A DNA stretch of 64,000 nt from Tethya wilhelma (lineage: Eukaryota; Porifera; Demospongiae; Tethyida; Tethyidae): contig CAXIPT010000001.1 in NCBI GenBank assembly GCA_964030475.1, forward strand, positions 17,781,798 to 17,845,797. Direction: 5' to 3'. This document shows, in pieces, positions 19,479-31,432 of the stretch; position 1 is the first letter of the stretch, and the number at the start of each line of letters is the position of its first letter. Both the position numbers and the translations under genes were made by a program. Under the pieces are notes generated by a model, which had not been told where the DNA came from, did not search any database, and saw nothing but the letters and a program-made list of their open reading frames with translations.

Positions 19479-20509
19479 ATGGCTGCACTCCATAGAGGAT
19501 TGTTCAGAACTGGCCAGTGGTACAGGTGAGAATCATTGCATTTATGTAATTATATTAGTTCTTCATTAATTTGCACCGGTAAATGCAGATTTAGTCCAAC
19601 TCTTTTGTCAGCAACTCAATCAATGGATTCATGTGCATCAATCTCACCATTGCTGAGACAACAGCCATTCACAACTGTGAGTCAGTAAATTACGTACTTT
19701 GAGTCTTGCAAACTTATATGAGTAGTTTGTGCACCTTTCCTTCCAGTCAACGGAAGCAAGCAAGTCTGAAGAACTAGTACCAGAGCGTCTTTATACTAAA
19801 GTTAATGTAAAGGTCAGCATGGAATGCTTGTCAACCTGACATGCACATTTCTCCGCAAAAACTTTTGAGCAGTTGTTGGTTTGGAGGGAATATTATTGTA
19901 TTTTCTCTTGTAGATAAAAGGTGCTGACTATGCAGTTTTAGACAGCTACTGCCGATTTGTTATTACAGCTGGGAAGGCCCTTGATATTGACATTGGAGGG
20001 AGGTGGGCTTTAAATGATACACACAGCAATGAAACTCAATTGCTAGACTACTTCTCCATCTTCCCAACCCTCCAGAGTTGCCCTGCCTACTCGTATCCAG
20101 AAGTTCACGCTGCTGAAGTCGCCTCACATCTTCAAGAAACATCGGGTGCAGTACGAGATAAGGACCCATGCCCGTCTCATGCAGGTGAAGAGGATCACTG
20201 GCACCACGGCGGACATCTTCCTGGAGTACATCCAGAGGAACCTGCCAGAGGGAGTGTCGATGAGTGTGACTCAGGTGAGGCTGGCTGTGTGCACGTGAAA
20301 CTGAATGTGTATGTACATGTATAGATAAACTTTACAATCATCTGTAGATACTTTTCTCTTCATTTTTGTAGCTGCCGTAGATATGCTTTTTTTCTTCCAT
20401 AACTATACTCACACACATGCAGTGGGAGTTGGAGAAACTTCCTCAACTGCTACTCACTCCACAAGATGGAGAAGGGGAGAAGAAGGACAAGAAACAGAAG
20501 CAAAGATAG
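19479..20509 (+). CDS. MRPS10: Mitochondrial ribosomal protein S10 (uS10m)
   Basis: Six exons: 19479-19525, 19589-19676, 19747-19812, 19914-20002, 20076-20274 and 20423-20509, all GT-AG and in phase, giving 191 residues (human about 201). The first two exons encode a basic, Ser/Thr-rich leader fit for mitochondrial import. Exons 4-5 encode the S10 fold: [16 protein letters not shown], then [30 protein letters not shown], and [20 protein letters not shown], which is close to the animal consensus. The C-terminus is Lys-rich. S10 is a small-subunit head protein of the mitochondrial ribosome. The frame at 20040-20324 in another register is a shadow. Confidence 0.92.
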
Positions 20510-21067
20510 TAGAGCTGTAACTGTACTTATCAACCATTCATCAATTCGGACATGCACTGAACAGTATGGTACGGACCGTGGACCTGTTGGTGTATTATTC
20601 AAATTTCATTGTAAGAATGTATGGATAATGGCATCTAAAATTGTGAATACTGTGCATAAGATAACCAGATTTACCGTAAATCGCGAAATTTTTCGTGTTA
20701 AAAAGTTTCGTACGTTAAATTTTCGTGTTGAATAATTTTCGTAGCATCGCCGCGTTATGCAGCCCCACCCACTATTTTGCAATTTTTCATGCTTTTAATT
20801 TTCATACTCTGCAGCGACTACGAAAATTTATCAACTACGAAATTTTCACGATTTACAGTAGATCATATTGTAATACTTAAATTGACATTTTTGAACACAC
20901 TAACTAAATCATAGCTGGACCTACTTTTTCAGAAACAGTTACTTACACAGTGTCATGTATCATTTATACATATAGCTACTCAAATTAGATAAACTCAAGC
21001 AAAATAAAAGTGGCTAATGCTCTACTCCATAACGTAAATGCAGTACAAACTCTGTAACCCTTACTGA
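20510..21067. other. Intergenic region with a TA-flanked MITE
   Basis: Apart from the element at 20674-20858 I see only AT-rich unique sequence and the 3' flanks of MRPS10 and copy 4. Confidence 0.6.
20674..20858. mobile_element. Tc1/mariner-type MITE with TA target
   Basis: It starts CCGTAAATCGCGAAATTTTT and ends with the near inverted match AAATTTTCACGATTTACAG, flanked by TA on both sides. The interior repeats (A)TTTCGT motifs. 185 bp, non-coding. Confidence 0.8.
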
Positions 21068-22309
21068 CTACTGTATAGTGTAGCTATACCTACAGCAGAG
21101 TGTGGATAGTCTAATTCCAATACGGTTCCCATCTTTTGTATACAATTTATACAACGATGCTCCACCTAGACACGAGAGTGCCTGAGGAACCACCTGATGA
21201 GTGTCGCAGTATTGGGTGGTCTTAGCATCAAAGTAGTTGCCATCATCATTATGAGAAGGAGGAAGCTTGGCCGGTGGTTGCCAGGTTGGATCTGATAGTG
21301 TTCCTTTCTGTACGTCAATCTTGCTTGTGTGTAACTTGAGGGCCATGCGGTTGCCTCTAAGATAAAGTGCAGCTCCTGTAACAACTGTATTAGGACTGAC
21401 ATAGCTAAAGTTAGTATCGACATATCCTTCTTTTTTAAGATCAAAATAGTTATCTCCCGTCCCAGGGCTGTCTTTCCATTCAACTTGAGAGGATAGTGTT
21501 TCGTCAAAGCTTGTGAAATATGGTGCTGCCTGAGCAATCCTTAGGCCAATTCGATTGCCCTTTTGGTACAACTGTAAGCCTACAATAGCTTTTCCGGGGT
21601 CGGCTATATTCTCATTGGTATCAACCAAAGACCATTTGAACTTATTGTCATCCTCCAAAGTAGGTTTTTCATACTTGTATGACAGCTCATGTACAAATGT
21701 TTGGGATAGTTTAAACTGGTCTTGAAATCGTGATTTCATGTCAGCTTTCAATTGTTCAGTCTCTTGATCTGGGTGGTGTAGAATTTTAGTTGTAGCAAAA
21801 AGAGTGTTGTATCCCTTTCCTTGTACCACCAGCATTTTTAAAAGGTAGTTGGCAGCAACCCATCTCTGTGATTGTGGTAGATGCTCTGCTGTAGTTGGAG
21901 TTATCCTTTTACAAAAAATATCCATAAGAGCACCTGAGAGAAGCACGTTTCTTCCCATCATGGCTTCATTGATGGCAAACAAAGCTTTGTTGAGATCAGA
22001 AATATTGACACCCTCAGCCCATTTCTTTGCAGCTTTCTTGTCCCCCAAATTAGTATTTTCCATCAAGGAATGCTGGTAGTCAATGGTAGTAATGTATGGT
22101 GTCAAAGCATCCACAACTTGTGTCCACTTAATTTCAGTCAAGATTTCATACAAGCTGCTTTGGATGCTTACAAGAGTAGCATCAATATTGTCCAGCTTTT
22201 TCTTGAGTTCAGCCAAATTGTCTTCAATCTCTTGGTCCTCAACGATCTCAATCTCGAGACCAAACATCTGAAGCATAACACTAACTAGAGAAAAAGGATC
22301 AAATTCCAT
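21068..22309 (-). CDS. Unknown-family protein, copy 4 (divergent, intact)
   Basis: 413-residue intact single exon, clearly homologous to copies 1-3 but well diverged. The N-terminus (MEFDPFSLVSVMLQMFG) is hydrophobic but different. The helical region keeps EIKWTQVV, HSLMENTN, AAKKWAEGVN, AINEAMMGRNVLL and FQDQF. All three C-terminal repeats are present: DTNENIADPGKAIVGLQLYQ, DTNFSYVSPNTVVTGAALYL and DTHQVVPQALSCLGGASLY. The third carries a small insertion (KLYTKDGNR). Its retention as an open frame despite divergence argues for function. It lies 6.2 kb from copy 3, on the same strand, with three unrelated genes between. Confidence 0.85.
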   Translation of the reverse strand: MEFDPFSLVSVMLQMFGLEIEIVEDQEIEDNLAELKKKLDNIDATLVSIQSSLYEILTEIKWTQVVDALTPYITTIDYQHSLMENTNLGDKKAAKKWAEGVNISDLNKALFAINEAMMGRNVLLSGALMDIFCKRITPTTAEHLPQSQRWVAANYLLKMLVVQGKGYNTLFATTKILHHPDQETEQLKADMKSRFQDQFKLSQTFVHELSYKYEKPTLEDDNKFKWSLVDTNENIADPGKAIVGLQLYQKGNRIGLRIAQAAPYFTSFDETLSSQVEWKDSPGTGDNYFDLKKEGYVDTNFSYVSPNTVVTGAALYLRGNRMALKLHTSKIDVQKGTLSDPTWQPPAKLPPSHNDDGNYFDAKTTQYCDTHQVVPQALSCLGGASLYKLYTKDGNRIGIRLSTLCCRYSYTIQ

Positions 22310-22710
22310 TTTCTCAACTCACGCTAGAATATTTTGAAAACACTGGATCAGTAATTTGCTCAGCTGTTCATAATATTCAAGTTTTGGCACTTAGTTGGTT
22401 TTACCAGGCCCTGTCCATAATACTTATGGGTTGTTTACAGAATATTCTAGAGATAATCAATGATGTTGCATCAGCTCATGAATTCAGGGTGCTTACATTA
22501 ATAGCTTGTCTGGGACCTCTTGTCATGAATAACAATCTTGAAATGAGTAGGTACAGTCCTTCAATTTGTAACCCTGAAAAACATTGGGCGGTAAACCATA
22601 TTCATAGGGCAAGAAGCCACATTGTGGTAAACATGTATATTCTGATATTATTATAGAAGTATTATAGCCTGCATGGACTCACACAAACAATCATAATGTG
22701 TACATGCAGA
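22310..22710. other. Intergenic region
   Basis: Upstream of copy 4 and downstream of ERMARD. A 90-codon frame at 22384-22656 has no features and is not believed. Confidence 0.5.
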
Positions 22711-25700
22711 TCATTCAGAAAAGTGCTGACTTTCTATTATAAAAAGTAAAGTGTTTCTTTGAACCAACTCCGTTAAATTAGAACACAGTTTATCCACCTC
22801 CTCCCAGCGGTTCCTGGAGGGAGAGCTCTGGGAGAAGAGATTCTCTGAAAACTGCAACAGCTTCTTCAGAAATCTATCAGTAGACACAAGCTCCTAACAT
22901 ACTAATTCTAGTGGGTATATATCTTACTTGAGTGTTCTTTTCTGCATGTCTTGAGATTTGTAAGGTAGATGTGAAGCTGTGACGACCAGCACTGAGCTGA
23001 GAAGGACCACTGCACAGTGGTAGCACTGTAGACTGAAATGGAAGTTTGAATAAGGATAATTAAAGTTCTACTTTAAAGACCGTAAGAGGATTGTACCTAG
23101 ACAACAGATGGTCATAGTTGTTTCTCTGTCTCGATCGCAGCTGTTTCTCCTGGTGCTGTCTGTACCGCAGTAGAGCAGTTTCACTGATCTACAGTTTAAA
23201 CAATCAATAATATTGATCGCAATCACTTCCTCCAGCTACTTATTATAATCTCATACATACCTGTGATACTGCTTTGTGGCAATTGTCTACTGTTCTCCTC
23301 ATCAGTGCAGCCAGCTCCAGGTCATGGCGGGCAACATATAGAGTACCCAGTGGCCTAGTCCAGACAGTAGCAACAACTTCCATCAGTTTCATCTCATCCA
23401 CCATCTTGACTGAGGTAGCAACTTCAAAAGTTTGAGTTCCAATTGATTGTAAGATTTGTAGTGAAAGAGTTATATAGTTGTCAGAACTTGAAGCACACTC
23501 CCGCACTGTTTCTTTGTCCTGCCAGTAGTCGGGCTTAGCAATCTCCTTCCATTTGCTTAGCTCTGTGAGCAACCCCTCCAGCTGTTAATAGAACACATAC
23601 ATACAGTCAATAGCATGTAGAACATAAAGACCGTCAATAACTCACTTCTTTCCTGAGCAAGGAGAAGGGGTGAAAGATGGAGGTGTACTTTAGCTCCACA
23701 GCTGCACATCTGGCTAGCGATGGCTCTTCTAAAAGAGATCTGCTGAGGCTGTACTTCATACAGAACAGCACTGCAATGCACAGCACATGGTTTGAGAGGG
23801 TCTTTGATATGGAGGAGAAATTAACCTACATTGAATCACACACACACACAAGTAGCAGACAACCAAACTGAATGTCTACAATCATTCACAGAAGAGAGCC
23901 AAAACCCAGTTACCTCTCATGCCCACACCCACCCACCCACATGTACGTACCCACCCATACCCCTCACCTCACCTCTCCATGGCTGACTCTATCTCTCACT
24001 CTCGGTCCTTCAGGATGAACCAACAAGTCCAACAACATCTCCTAAAGAACAACAAACATATGTTTACATCTTGTTTACTTGTAGTGAGGTCTACTTGCTA
24101 GTTTTGAAACTCCTATCTCCTCTTTCAGTTTGTTTTCTTCACCGTTTGAAAGAACTGGGCTCAAAATCTGTCAATGAAACGAAGATAACACCACTTAGTA
24201 AATATTACAAATAAAGGATTAAAATAATACCTCATCAAATGTAGTATAAAGAGTCGTTGACTGAGTGCATGTGTGTGAAATGTTGCCGTTGATCTTGACC
24301 AAGTATTGGAAATCAAGAGGTTACTCTTACTTCAGCTGTGAGGTACCTATCTGGGCATCCATTGATACACGCAAACACTCTTCTCAAACTGTGCTCCAGC
24401 AATGGTAGCATCAGAGCCATGAAGTAACCATACCTTGTGAAGAAGAGATCAAGTTTGAAGTTATTTGACTATTAAATGCAATGAAAAAGTAAAATAAGGA
24501 TCAAGTGTTACCTTTCTGCCCTGAATTCCTCTAGAGCTCCTCTCCAAGTTGGTAGCATGGAAGGTAGGATGAAGAATGAGTCACAAAACAACTTCTCCAC
24601 AACTGATAGCTCATCACTGTTGAATTCTGCAGGAAATAATAATAATTGTGGTTTCCACTTTGCCAATATTGACACACGTTATACCTTGGAATACCCCAAT
24701 GAAATGCTCTTCCTGTGAAAAGGTGAGGAATGGTCTGTGTTTGACGAGGGTGGTTGGGTGGAGGTTTCTGAGGGTGTGGCCAAGACTTGAGACAACAACA
24801 AACAACAAAAACACATACCTATAGACACAACATAAACAAACAAACAAACAGAAAGAATTGATTTTTTTATATAATCAACCAGAGAGTTTTCAACTATGGC
24901 TCTCTGAAAACAAACTCCTTAGAAATCCAAGATCAAAGGTTATATTCACAACATACTCAATTGCTATCTCTGTGTGTGCAGCAAATCCATGCCAGAGGAC
25001 ATTTCTGAGGTTCAGACCACTTGGTGGCCCAATGAGACAACGAAGGAGACACATCTGGTAGAGAGACAGAGACACAAACAAACAGTTGAGATGTTTCCAA
25101 CATGGATGGACATTAGCCCCCACTCACTGCAGTTGCACCAAAGACACTCTCCAGCTCTGGAGTGGCCAGCAAGTCTCTGAGCAGCAGAGGACATTGTGCA
25201 GCTTCAGAGACAGTCAAATAGACCTACAGTGAAGAAAGTTGTATTTAATACTAGCCTCATCCTCAGACCTTCCTCAGTGTTGAAACTTTTACAATTGAAG
25301 TTGCATAGTTGTAGAATGACTGGGTACGAGGGTTATTATACAGTAAAAATTGCAAATATCAAAATAGGATAACGTACATCTCCTAGAGCTCTCTCCAGTG
25401 CAGCTGTCCCAAGAAGCAAGGCAGTGTGTTTTCTTAGAGACTTCTCAGTTTGCTGAAGTTCTACCACACATTCTGAAAACAGCTACTCACATGCACACAT
25501 ACACACATACACACATACACACATACACACACAAAGAGAACAAGATATCCATGTAACAGTAAGTATGGAATAATGGCAATATCTCACACTTGTGCAGTTT
25601 GAGTCCACTCAAAGTTGTCTTGTTCTTGAAGAAGCAACAATATTTCTGAGTTCTGTGTCAGTTCTGCATACAGCTGCTTGGAGATCCCAACACACTTTCT

Positions 25701-26359
25701 TGCTCCTTCAGAATAGCTCTTCCTCTCACACAATACTCCTGCAATAATGAACAGTGACTGTTAATGTGCTCTAGCATCATGTTTATGGCATGGCTATGTT
25801 GTAGATAACATTATCTATGGGAATTTGGGATTAATATTAATCACATGCTCAGTATTATAAAACGACATGCTGGTTGTCTGGTGATGTGCCATTTTTTAAA
25901 AGAGTACCTGTTGCACAATATAAATTCAGTATCGACATAACTTTGTACCAACACCTAAACAATGCACATACCTTCACCAAGCCATTTGGTAACTGAGGCC
26001 CAATTTAAAGTACAGTGTTTTTTATCCAAAATATCGGACTCAGTCACATGATCTGGTTGAGTGTCAACCTCCAAGGAGAGGTCTGCAGTGATGGAGCTGA
26101 CAATGAGATGATGCACATTTGGAGAAAGAGATGTTTCACACTCTTTGAGACACTCCAGTGCTTGCTGTCTGTGAACATGAAGTGGTCTTCCTAGAAGACT
26201 ATGAAAGGGTCCATCTTGAACATGGTGTTCTTCCTCTCTTGATGAAGGAGACTGTTCATTATTCGAATCAGGAAGAAGCTGAAGGAATTTACCAAACCAA
26301 AACGACCTAGTAGTCACTGATCTGTCTCTGGCTGCAAAGCACAGCAGCTCCTCCATCAT
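22711..26359 (-). CDS. ERMARD: ERMARD-like protein (DUF4209)
   Basis: About 16 exons on the minus strand. Those I could phase are 26359-25972, 25738-25590, 25482-25378, 25223-25128, 25054-24957, 24818-24685, 24626-24512, 24433-24331 and 24293-24231. Further exons lie near 24040-23970, 23850-23660, 23583-23253, 23190-23100, 23030-22930 and 22870-22711. One junction, near 24080, does not resolve in phase. The diagnostic block is LIGPPSGLNLRNVLWHGF, the DUF4209 signature of ER membrane-associated RNA degradation protein, followed by a hydrophobic segment (YVFLLFVVVSSLG) and GPRVRDRVSHGE. In vertebrates ERMARD is an ER membrane protein tied to neuronal migration; its molecular function is unclear. 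The start is the ATG ATG pair at 26359, 219 bases from the divergent MDH1 start. Confidence 0.72.
25496..25531. repeat. (ACACAT)n short tandem repeat
   Basis: About five hexamer copies in an ERMARD intron. No coding role. Confidence 0.8.
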
Positions 26360-26578
26360 TGAGCAGCTTGATTGCACATGCTACCGTCGACCTTTTCCAG
26401 ATATTATGAAACAACTTCGTGGGGGTAAACACCAATATTCATTGCCCACCCCGAGCATCACTAGGGGAACGTGTCGTGCATGCACCGAGTCAGGGTTCAC
26501 TACCAGGTCGTCTGAGAGTAGAGCAGTCTGAGAGAAAAACTCAAAGAGCTACTTTTACACGGAAAGAAAGAGATAGCA
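26360..26578. promoter_or_regulatory. Putative bidirectional promoter, ERMARD / MDH1
   Basis: 219 bases separate the two divergent start codons. The region must hold both promoters and 5' leaders. No clear core motif was found. Confidence 0.5.
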
Positions 26579-28613
26579 ATGGTGAGTCCAATAGGAGATG
26601 TCTTCATGTGCTGCAGCAAAGATAGACTAAGATGGGAAATTTCAAAAATTTCAAAGTGTTGTCTGATTGCATGTACACCACGTGCAACTTGACTCATGTA
26701 TCACCAGTAGAAGATATTTTAATGTATGTATTGCTCTTTCTTCACTCAGGCTGAACCACTGAGAGTGTGTGTGACAGGTGCTGCTGGCCAGATTGGCTAT
26801 GCACTCCTCTACTCCCTTGCTAATGGAGATGTCTTTGGAAAAGATCAGGCAAGCTGCAAAGTTTGAAATTATTTGCACAAGCCAAAGCTGCTATCTGAAT
26901 TTATACTGCTCATATGCACACAGCCACTGACTCTATTGATGTTGGATATCACTCCCATGTTGCCTGCATTGGAAGGTGTAGCCATGGAGCTTCAAGACTG
27001 TGCACTCCCTCTGCTCAAAGGCACGGCAGCACACACACACACACACGCACACACCTGACCCTTTTGTTCCGTTTGTATCTTTGCAGAGGTTGTCTCAACT
27101 GCTGATGTAGAGGTGGCCTTCAAGGATGTGGATGTGGTGATCATGGTGGGTGCCATGCCACGCAAGGAGGGAATGGAGAGAAAGGACCTTCTCAAAGCCA
27201 ACGCAAGGATCTTTGAAACTCAGGGAAAGGCTCTGGACAAGTTTGCCAAGAAGACAGTCAAGGTGGAGTATGTGTGTGTCTGTGTCTGTGAAAGAGCTAG
27301 TTGTTAGTTTGTAGGAAGATTTGTCATGCTCTCATGCACTGGTGTGTATTGAACTGTGATCTGTCCTCTGTAACTTCTATGGTTGTAAAGTCAGGGGTCA
27401 AATTTTGCACTGATTAATTTGTAGCTATTTGCTATTTGACCCTATTAACCTTCCGTGAACCTGTATACACACACATTGACAATATAGGTGTTGGTTGTAG
27501 GCAACCCTGCCAACACTAACGCTCTTCTCTGCTCCATGAGTGCCCCCTCCATCCCTAAGGAGAACTTCACTTGTCTCACACGATTGGACATGAACAGAGC
27601 CAAGGCCCAGGTGATGACCAACACACCTAGTACTAGTGAATAGGGAGTATTAGGATATTGTATGGATTCATGCTGGTTATGATTTTCAAAGAGATAAAAG
27701 GGTTTGGAAAATTGGATAGAACACGGTTATGGTGGTCCCATAAGTCACAGTTTTGTGACGATTTCAATCTTTCTTTTCTCATTTCTTATAATTAGGTTGC
27801 AGCACGAGTGTCTGTGTCACCTGACAGTGTGAGGAATGTCATCATTTGGGGCAACCACTCCTCCACCCAGTTCCCCGATGTGTCCCACGCCACCGTCACA
27901 GTGGGAGGGGCAGACAAGACCGTCAACCAGGCTGTGAACGATGACGCCTGGCTCAAGGGAGACTTCATCACGGTAGGTGATTGAAAGGGAATAGAAATAG
28001 GCTCACAATAATTATTCTTGTATTTCATGAGTAGAGCTAACACAGTGGAAACAAAAGAATACAATATAGCCAGAAATTTTCATATGGTGCAAATTTTTAA
28101 TTTTGGTATGTTTTTGTGTGTTTCATACTTCTATCAATACTGTAGAAGTATAAGTGGCTTGTTGAGATACAACTTGGTTCCTTATTCTTTGCCACACAGA
28201 CCATTCAGAAGCGTGGTGCAGCCATCATCAAGGCCCGCAAGCTGTCCAGTGCCATGTCAGCAGCCAAGGCTATCTGTGATCACATGAGAGACTGGTGGTT
28301 TGGAACTGCTCCTGTAAGACATCACATGACTCAATAATTCCCCTCAAATAGGGTTAAATTAAAAATTCTTTTCCTATCCCACACACAGGGTGAGTACGTC
28401 TCGATGGGTGTGGTCACTGATGGCTCCGCCTACGGTATTGCGGCAAACACCGTCTACTCCTTCCCTGTCACCATCAAGGACAAGAAGTGGACCATCGTAC
28501 CTGATCTGAGCATCTCTGATTTTGCCCGTGAGAAGATGGACTTCACTGCCCAGGAGCTGGTCAGTGAGAGGGAGGTGGCAGTGGAGTTCCTCTCTACTCA
28601 GGCCCAACTGTAG
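26579..28613 (+). CDS. MDH1: Cytosolic malate dehydrogenase
   Basis: Eight coding exons: 26579-26581 (the ATG alone), 26750-26848, 26924-27020, 27087-27262, 27488-27610, 27796-27972, 28200-28313 and 28389-28613, about 337 residues (animal MDH1 334). It interconverts malate and oxaloacetate with NAD in the cytosol (malate-aspartate shuttle). The N-terminal Rossmann loop is [23 protein letters not shown] holds the mobile-loop arginines, GNPANTN and NRAKAQ follow, and [10 protein letters not shown] carries the catalytic His. No mitochondrial leader is present, in line with the cytosolic form. Two introns begin with GC instead of GT: after GATCAG at 26849 and after CTCAAAG at 27021. In each case the GC reading gives the conserved protein in phase ([17 protein letters not shown]). 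Confidence 0.93.
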
Positions 28614-28838
28614 AGAGAGCTAGCTATAGGACATCACAAGTGAGAGAGCCTAGAGACAACTGACAGAGATACATTAGTTTCTTCATATTAAATTTTGTTT
28701 AAAAACAACTATTGTTGTATTTTAGATTTGTAGCAATGTTGCTTCTGATTAGAGTTATCAATAATAAATTATGAAGAGCTGAAATATTAACACAGCAATA
28801 ATAAAACAGTACAATAATAATTTTTGATCATAAAATAT

Positions 28839-30551
28839 TCACATCCTAAACACCCCAAAGTGTGTGTCCTCGATGGGGGCATTCAATGAGGCACTGATGC
28901 TCATTGCCAACACTCTCCTAGTGTCCACCGGGTCTATCACACCATCATCCCACAATCGAGCACTGGAGAAATACGGATGACCTTCTAGGTCGTACTTTTC
29001 AATAATCGGCCTCTTCATTTCCTCCTCCATCTCTTTGGTGACCTCCACACCTTTCTTCTTCATCTTGGCAATCTGTAAGGAACTCAGCACGAAGGCGGCC
29101 TGCTCCCCTCCCATGACAGAGATACGGGCATTGGGCCACATGTAGAGGAACCGAGGACTGTAAGCTCGGCCACACATCCCGTAGTTACCCGCTCCAAAGC
29201 TACCTCCGATGATGACAGTGATCTTAGGAACCTGTGCGCAGGCAACGGCCGTGACCATCTTTGCTCCGTTCTTGGCTATCCCTCCATGCTCTGCATCACG
29301 ACCAACAACAAAGCCGGTGGTGTTTTGCAAGAAGATGAGTGGGATCTTTCTCTGACAGCACAACTCGATAAAGTGCGTCCCCTTCAGTGCACAGGCAGAG
29401 TCAAGAATACCGTTATTGGCAACGATTCCAATTGGGTAGCCGTGCAAGCGAGCAAAACCAGTCACCAAAGCAGGACCATAGAGTTCTTTGAACTGGCTAA
29501 ACTGGCTTCCATCCACGATACGCGCAATGACCTCTCTAACATTGTACTGTTTCTTGATTTCTATGGGCACCACTCCGTAGAGATCCTCAGCAGGATAGAG
29601 GGGATCTTGGGGCTTCTCGATGGTAATGGTCGGCAGCTTCTCATAGTTGAGGGACTTGACACAGCGACGGGCTAAGTAGAGAGCATGGGGTTCGTCCACA
29701 GCATAGTGGTCAGCCACGCCGGACACTCTGCAGTGGACATCAGCACCTCCTAATCCTTCGGGTGTGTTCTCTTCATTCGTGGCTGCTTTGACGAGCGGAG
29801 GACCGGCAAGGAAGATAGTGCCTTGTTGCTTCACCATTATGCTTTCATCGGCCATTGCGGGGACGTATGCACCACCAGCAGTGCACGATCCAAGCACCAC
29901 GGCGATCTGGGGAATACCGACAGAGGACATTGTCGCTTGGTTGTAAAAGATTCGCCCGAAATGATCTCGATCGGGAAACACCTCCTTTTGATGTCGCAAC
30001 ATGGCACCGCCAGAATCGACCAGATAGATGCAAGGAAGACGGTTCTCCAGAGCTATTTCCTGAGCACGTACATGCTTCTTTACCGTGATGGGGTAGTACG
30101 TGCCACCTTTGACAGTAGCATCATTTGCAACCACCATGCACTCGGTCCCTGCCACCCTACCAATACCAGTGATGATCCCTGCGGCAGGGACACTCTCTGA
30201 CCGTCCGTTATCGTCGGTGTACATCTCGTGGGCTGCTAGTTGCGAGAGCTCAAGGAACGGTGAGCCTGGATCGAGAAGAAGATTGATTCTATCCCTTGTG
30301 AGCAGTTTTCCTTTCTCGAGATGCTTTTCTCTGTCATACTGGCTCCCTCCTTCACCAATTTGAGAGACCAGGGATTTGAGATTGGAAGAGAGCTCCTTCA
30401 TTTGTCTTATGTTCTCTCTTACATCATCACTCTGTTGCAGTTGGGTTCCAATCACACTGGCTTTGTCTTCTCCATGATAGAGTCGTGCTAGGACGGGTCT
30501 TACGTGAGACACCACGGGCCTGTAACACTTCCACAGCCTTGCACTCAACAT
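28839..30551 (-). CDS. MCCC2: Methylcrotonyl-CoA carboxylase beta subunit, mitochondrial
   Basis: 570 residues in one uninterrupted exon (human 563). The subunit carries the carboxyltransferase half of the biotin enzyme that converts 3-methylcrotonyl-CoA to 3-methylglutaconyl-CoA in leucine breakdown in the mitochondrial matrix. The first 30 residues are Arg-rich without acidic residues ([20 protein letters not shown]), a good import leader. N- and C-lobes of the carboxyltransferase are complete: [29 protein letters not shown] with the oxyanion Gly pair, [15 protein letters not shown], and [20 protein letters not shown] with MGGEQAA. Vertebrate genes have many introns, so the intron-free form is notable. 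Its partner MCCC1 is not in the window. Confidence 0.95.
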   Translation of the reverse strand: MLSARLWKCYRPVVSHVRPVLARLYHGEDKASVIGTQLQQSDDVRENIRQMKELSSNLKSLVSQIGEGGSQYDREKHLEKGKLLTRDRINLLLDPGSPFLELSQLAAHEMYTDDNGRSESVPAAGIITGIGRVAGTECMVVANDATVKGGTYYPITVKKHVRAQEIALENRLPCIYLVDSGGAMLRHQKEVFPDRDHFGRIFYNQATMSSVGIPQIAVVLGSCTAGGAYVPAMADESIMVKQQGTIFLAGPPLVKAATNEENTPEGLGGADVHCRVSGVADHYAVDEPHALYLARRCVKSLNYEKLPTITIEKPQDPLYPAEDLYGVVPIEIKKQYNVREVIARIVDGSQFSQFKELYGPALVTGFARLHGYPIGIVANNGILDSACALKGTHFIELCCQRKIPLIFLQNTTGFVVGRDAEHGGIAKNGAKMVTAVACAQVPKITVIIGGSFGAGNYGMCGRAYSPRFLYMWPNARISVMGGEQAAFVLSSLQIAKMKKKGVEVTKEMEEEMKRPIIEKYDLEGHPYFSSARLWDDGVIDPVDTRRVLAMSISASLNAPIEDTHFGVFRM

Positions 30552-31432
30552 CTCTCTGACATCTTCCTACACGCCCGTCTTCAATCTATAGTAAAAGGGT
30601 TAATTTTTGCTGATTAGCATCACTTTTCGTCATAACCCACAATAGTTACGTAGCAGTGTGCAAGAATATCCGGAATTTAGTCTAATTTACTAAATAATAT
30701 GCGGAAAGAATACTAAAATAAACAAGGAAATGAAGAGGGTTAAATTTTGCAACCCCCGCCAAGAACAAGATGGAGCAAGCCTGGTGTATATCGTTGTTAA
30801 GGCCAGCTAGAAGAATGCCAGGGGTTGCAGCCAGCCTCATGCAACGCTGCGCCATACAATACAAAGTACTCACACTCCACTTCCTACCTCAACAAGTGCA
30901 AGTTACTGCATTCATTTTGTCATGTTCGAGTGAAAGAGAAGCTAGTGGTAAGTTTTGCTTGAATTTTGATGCGTCTTGCTGCATCTGCAGCTGCCGTTTT
31001 GAAAGGGAGAGCCATTTTGGTGAAATGTGGTGATATGGGTGTTACAGATAGCCATTTCCTGCCGGGTAAAAAGACTCTCTAGTGGTTTCGCCTGATCGTT
31101 TCAAGCAAGTGTAGCTAGCCGGGAGAGTGAAATTCACCTTTCTGGATATAAAGTGAGCTTGTTCTCGAGCGCTTTTGGTAGAGCGAACTCGGCCAGTTTT
31201 AGCACATGGCAATGAAGTAGATAAAACGCTGTTGACCGACTTTGAGCGTTTTTTCTCACCCTTTGTGGAAGTAGCCATGATAGAAATGGCCTTTATTGTA
31301 CAAATTTTGAGTTTCTATGTAGAAACTATGGTAAAACCAGTAGTTGGTGGTCTCAGCAAAAGGGGGTGGCTCTGATACTGTCTTTTTTTTCACTGTAGGG
31401 GTGGACCAACAGCAAGCAGGACTACTATCAGA
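30552..31432. other. Divergent intergenic region, possible small gene
   Basis: Between MCCC2 (minus) and INO80 (plus). It contains an unspliced plus-strand frame from 30770 and a basic minus-strand frame from 31278, neither identifiable. The putative INO80 5' leader exon begins after the AG at 31398. Confidence 0.5.
30914..31278 (-). CDS. Hypothetical small basic protein (low confidence)
   Basis: A first exon from the ATG at 31278 encodes a Lys/Arg/Ser-rich stretch (MATSTKGEKKRSKSVN...) up to a GTGAAT donor at about 31138. An acceptor CTGCAG near 30992 would continue in phase for about 30 residues to a stop near 30900. No domain is recognised and splicing is guessed. It would be divergent from INO80. 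Confidence 0.22.

Noticed and set aside
30770..31033. Plus-strand frame between MCCC2 and INO80
   Set aside because: Could be a leader exon, but no domain and no clear splice partner were found.
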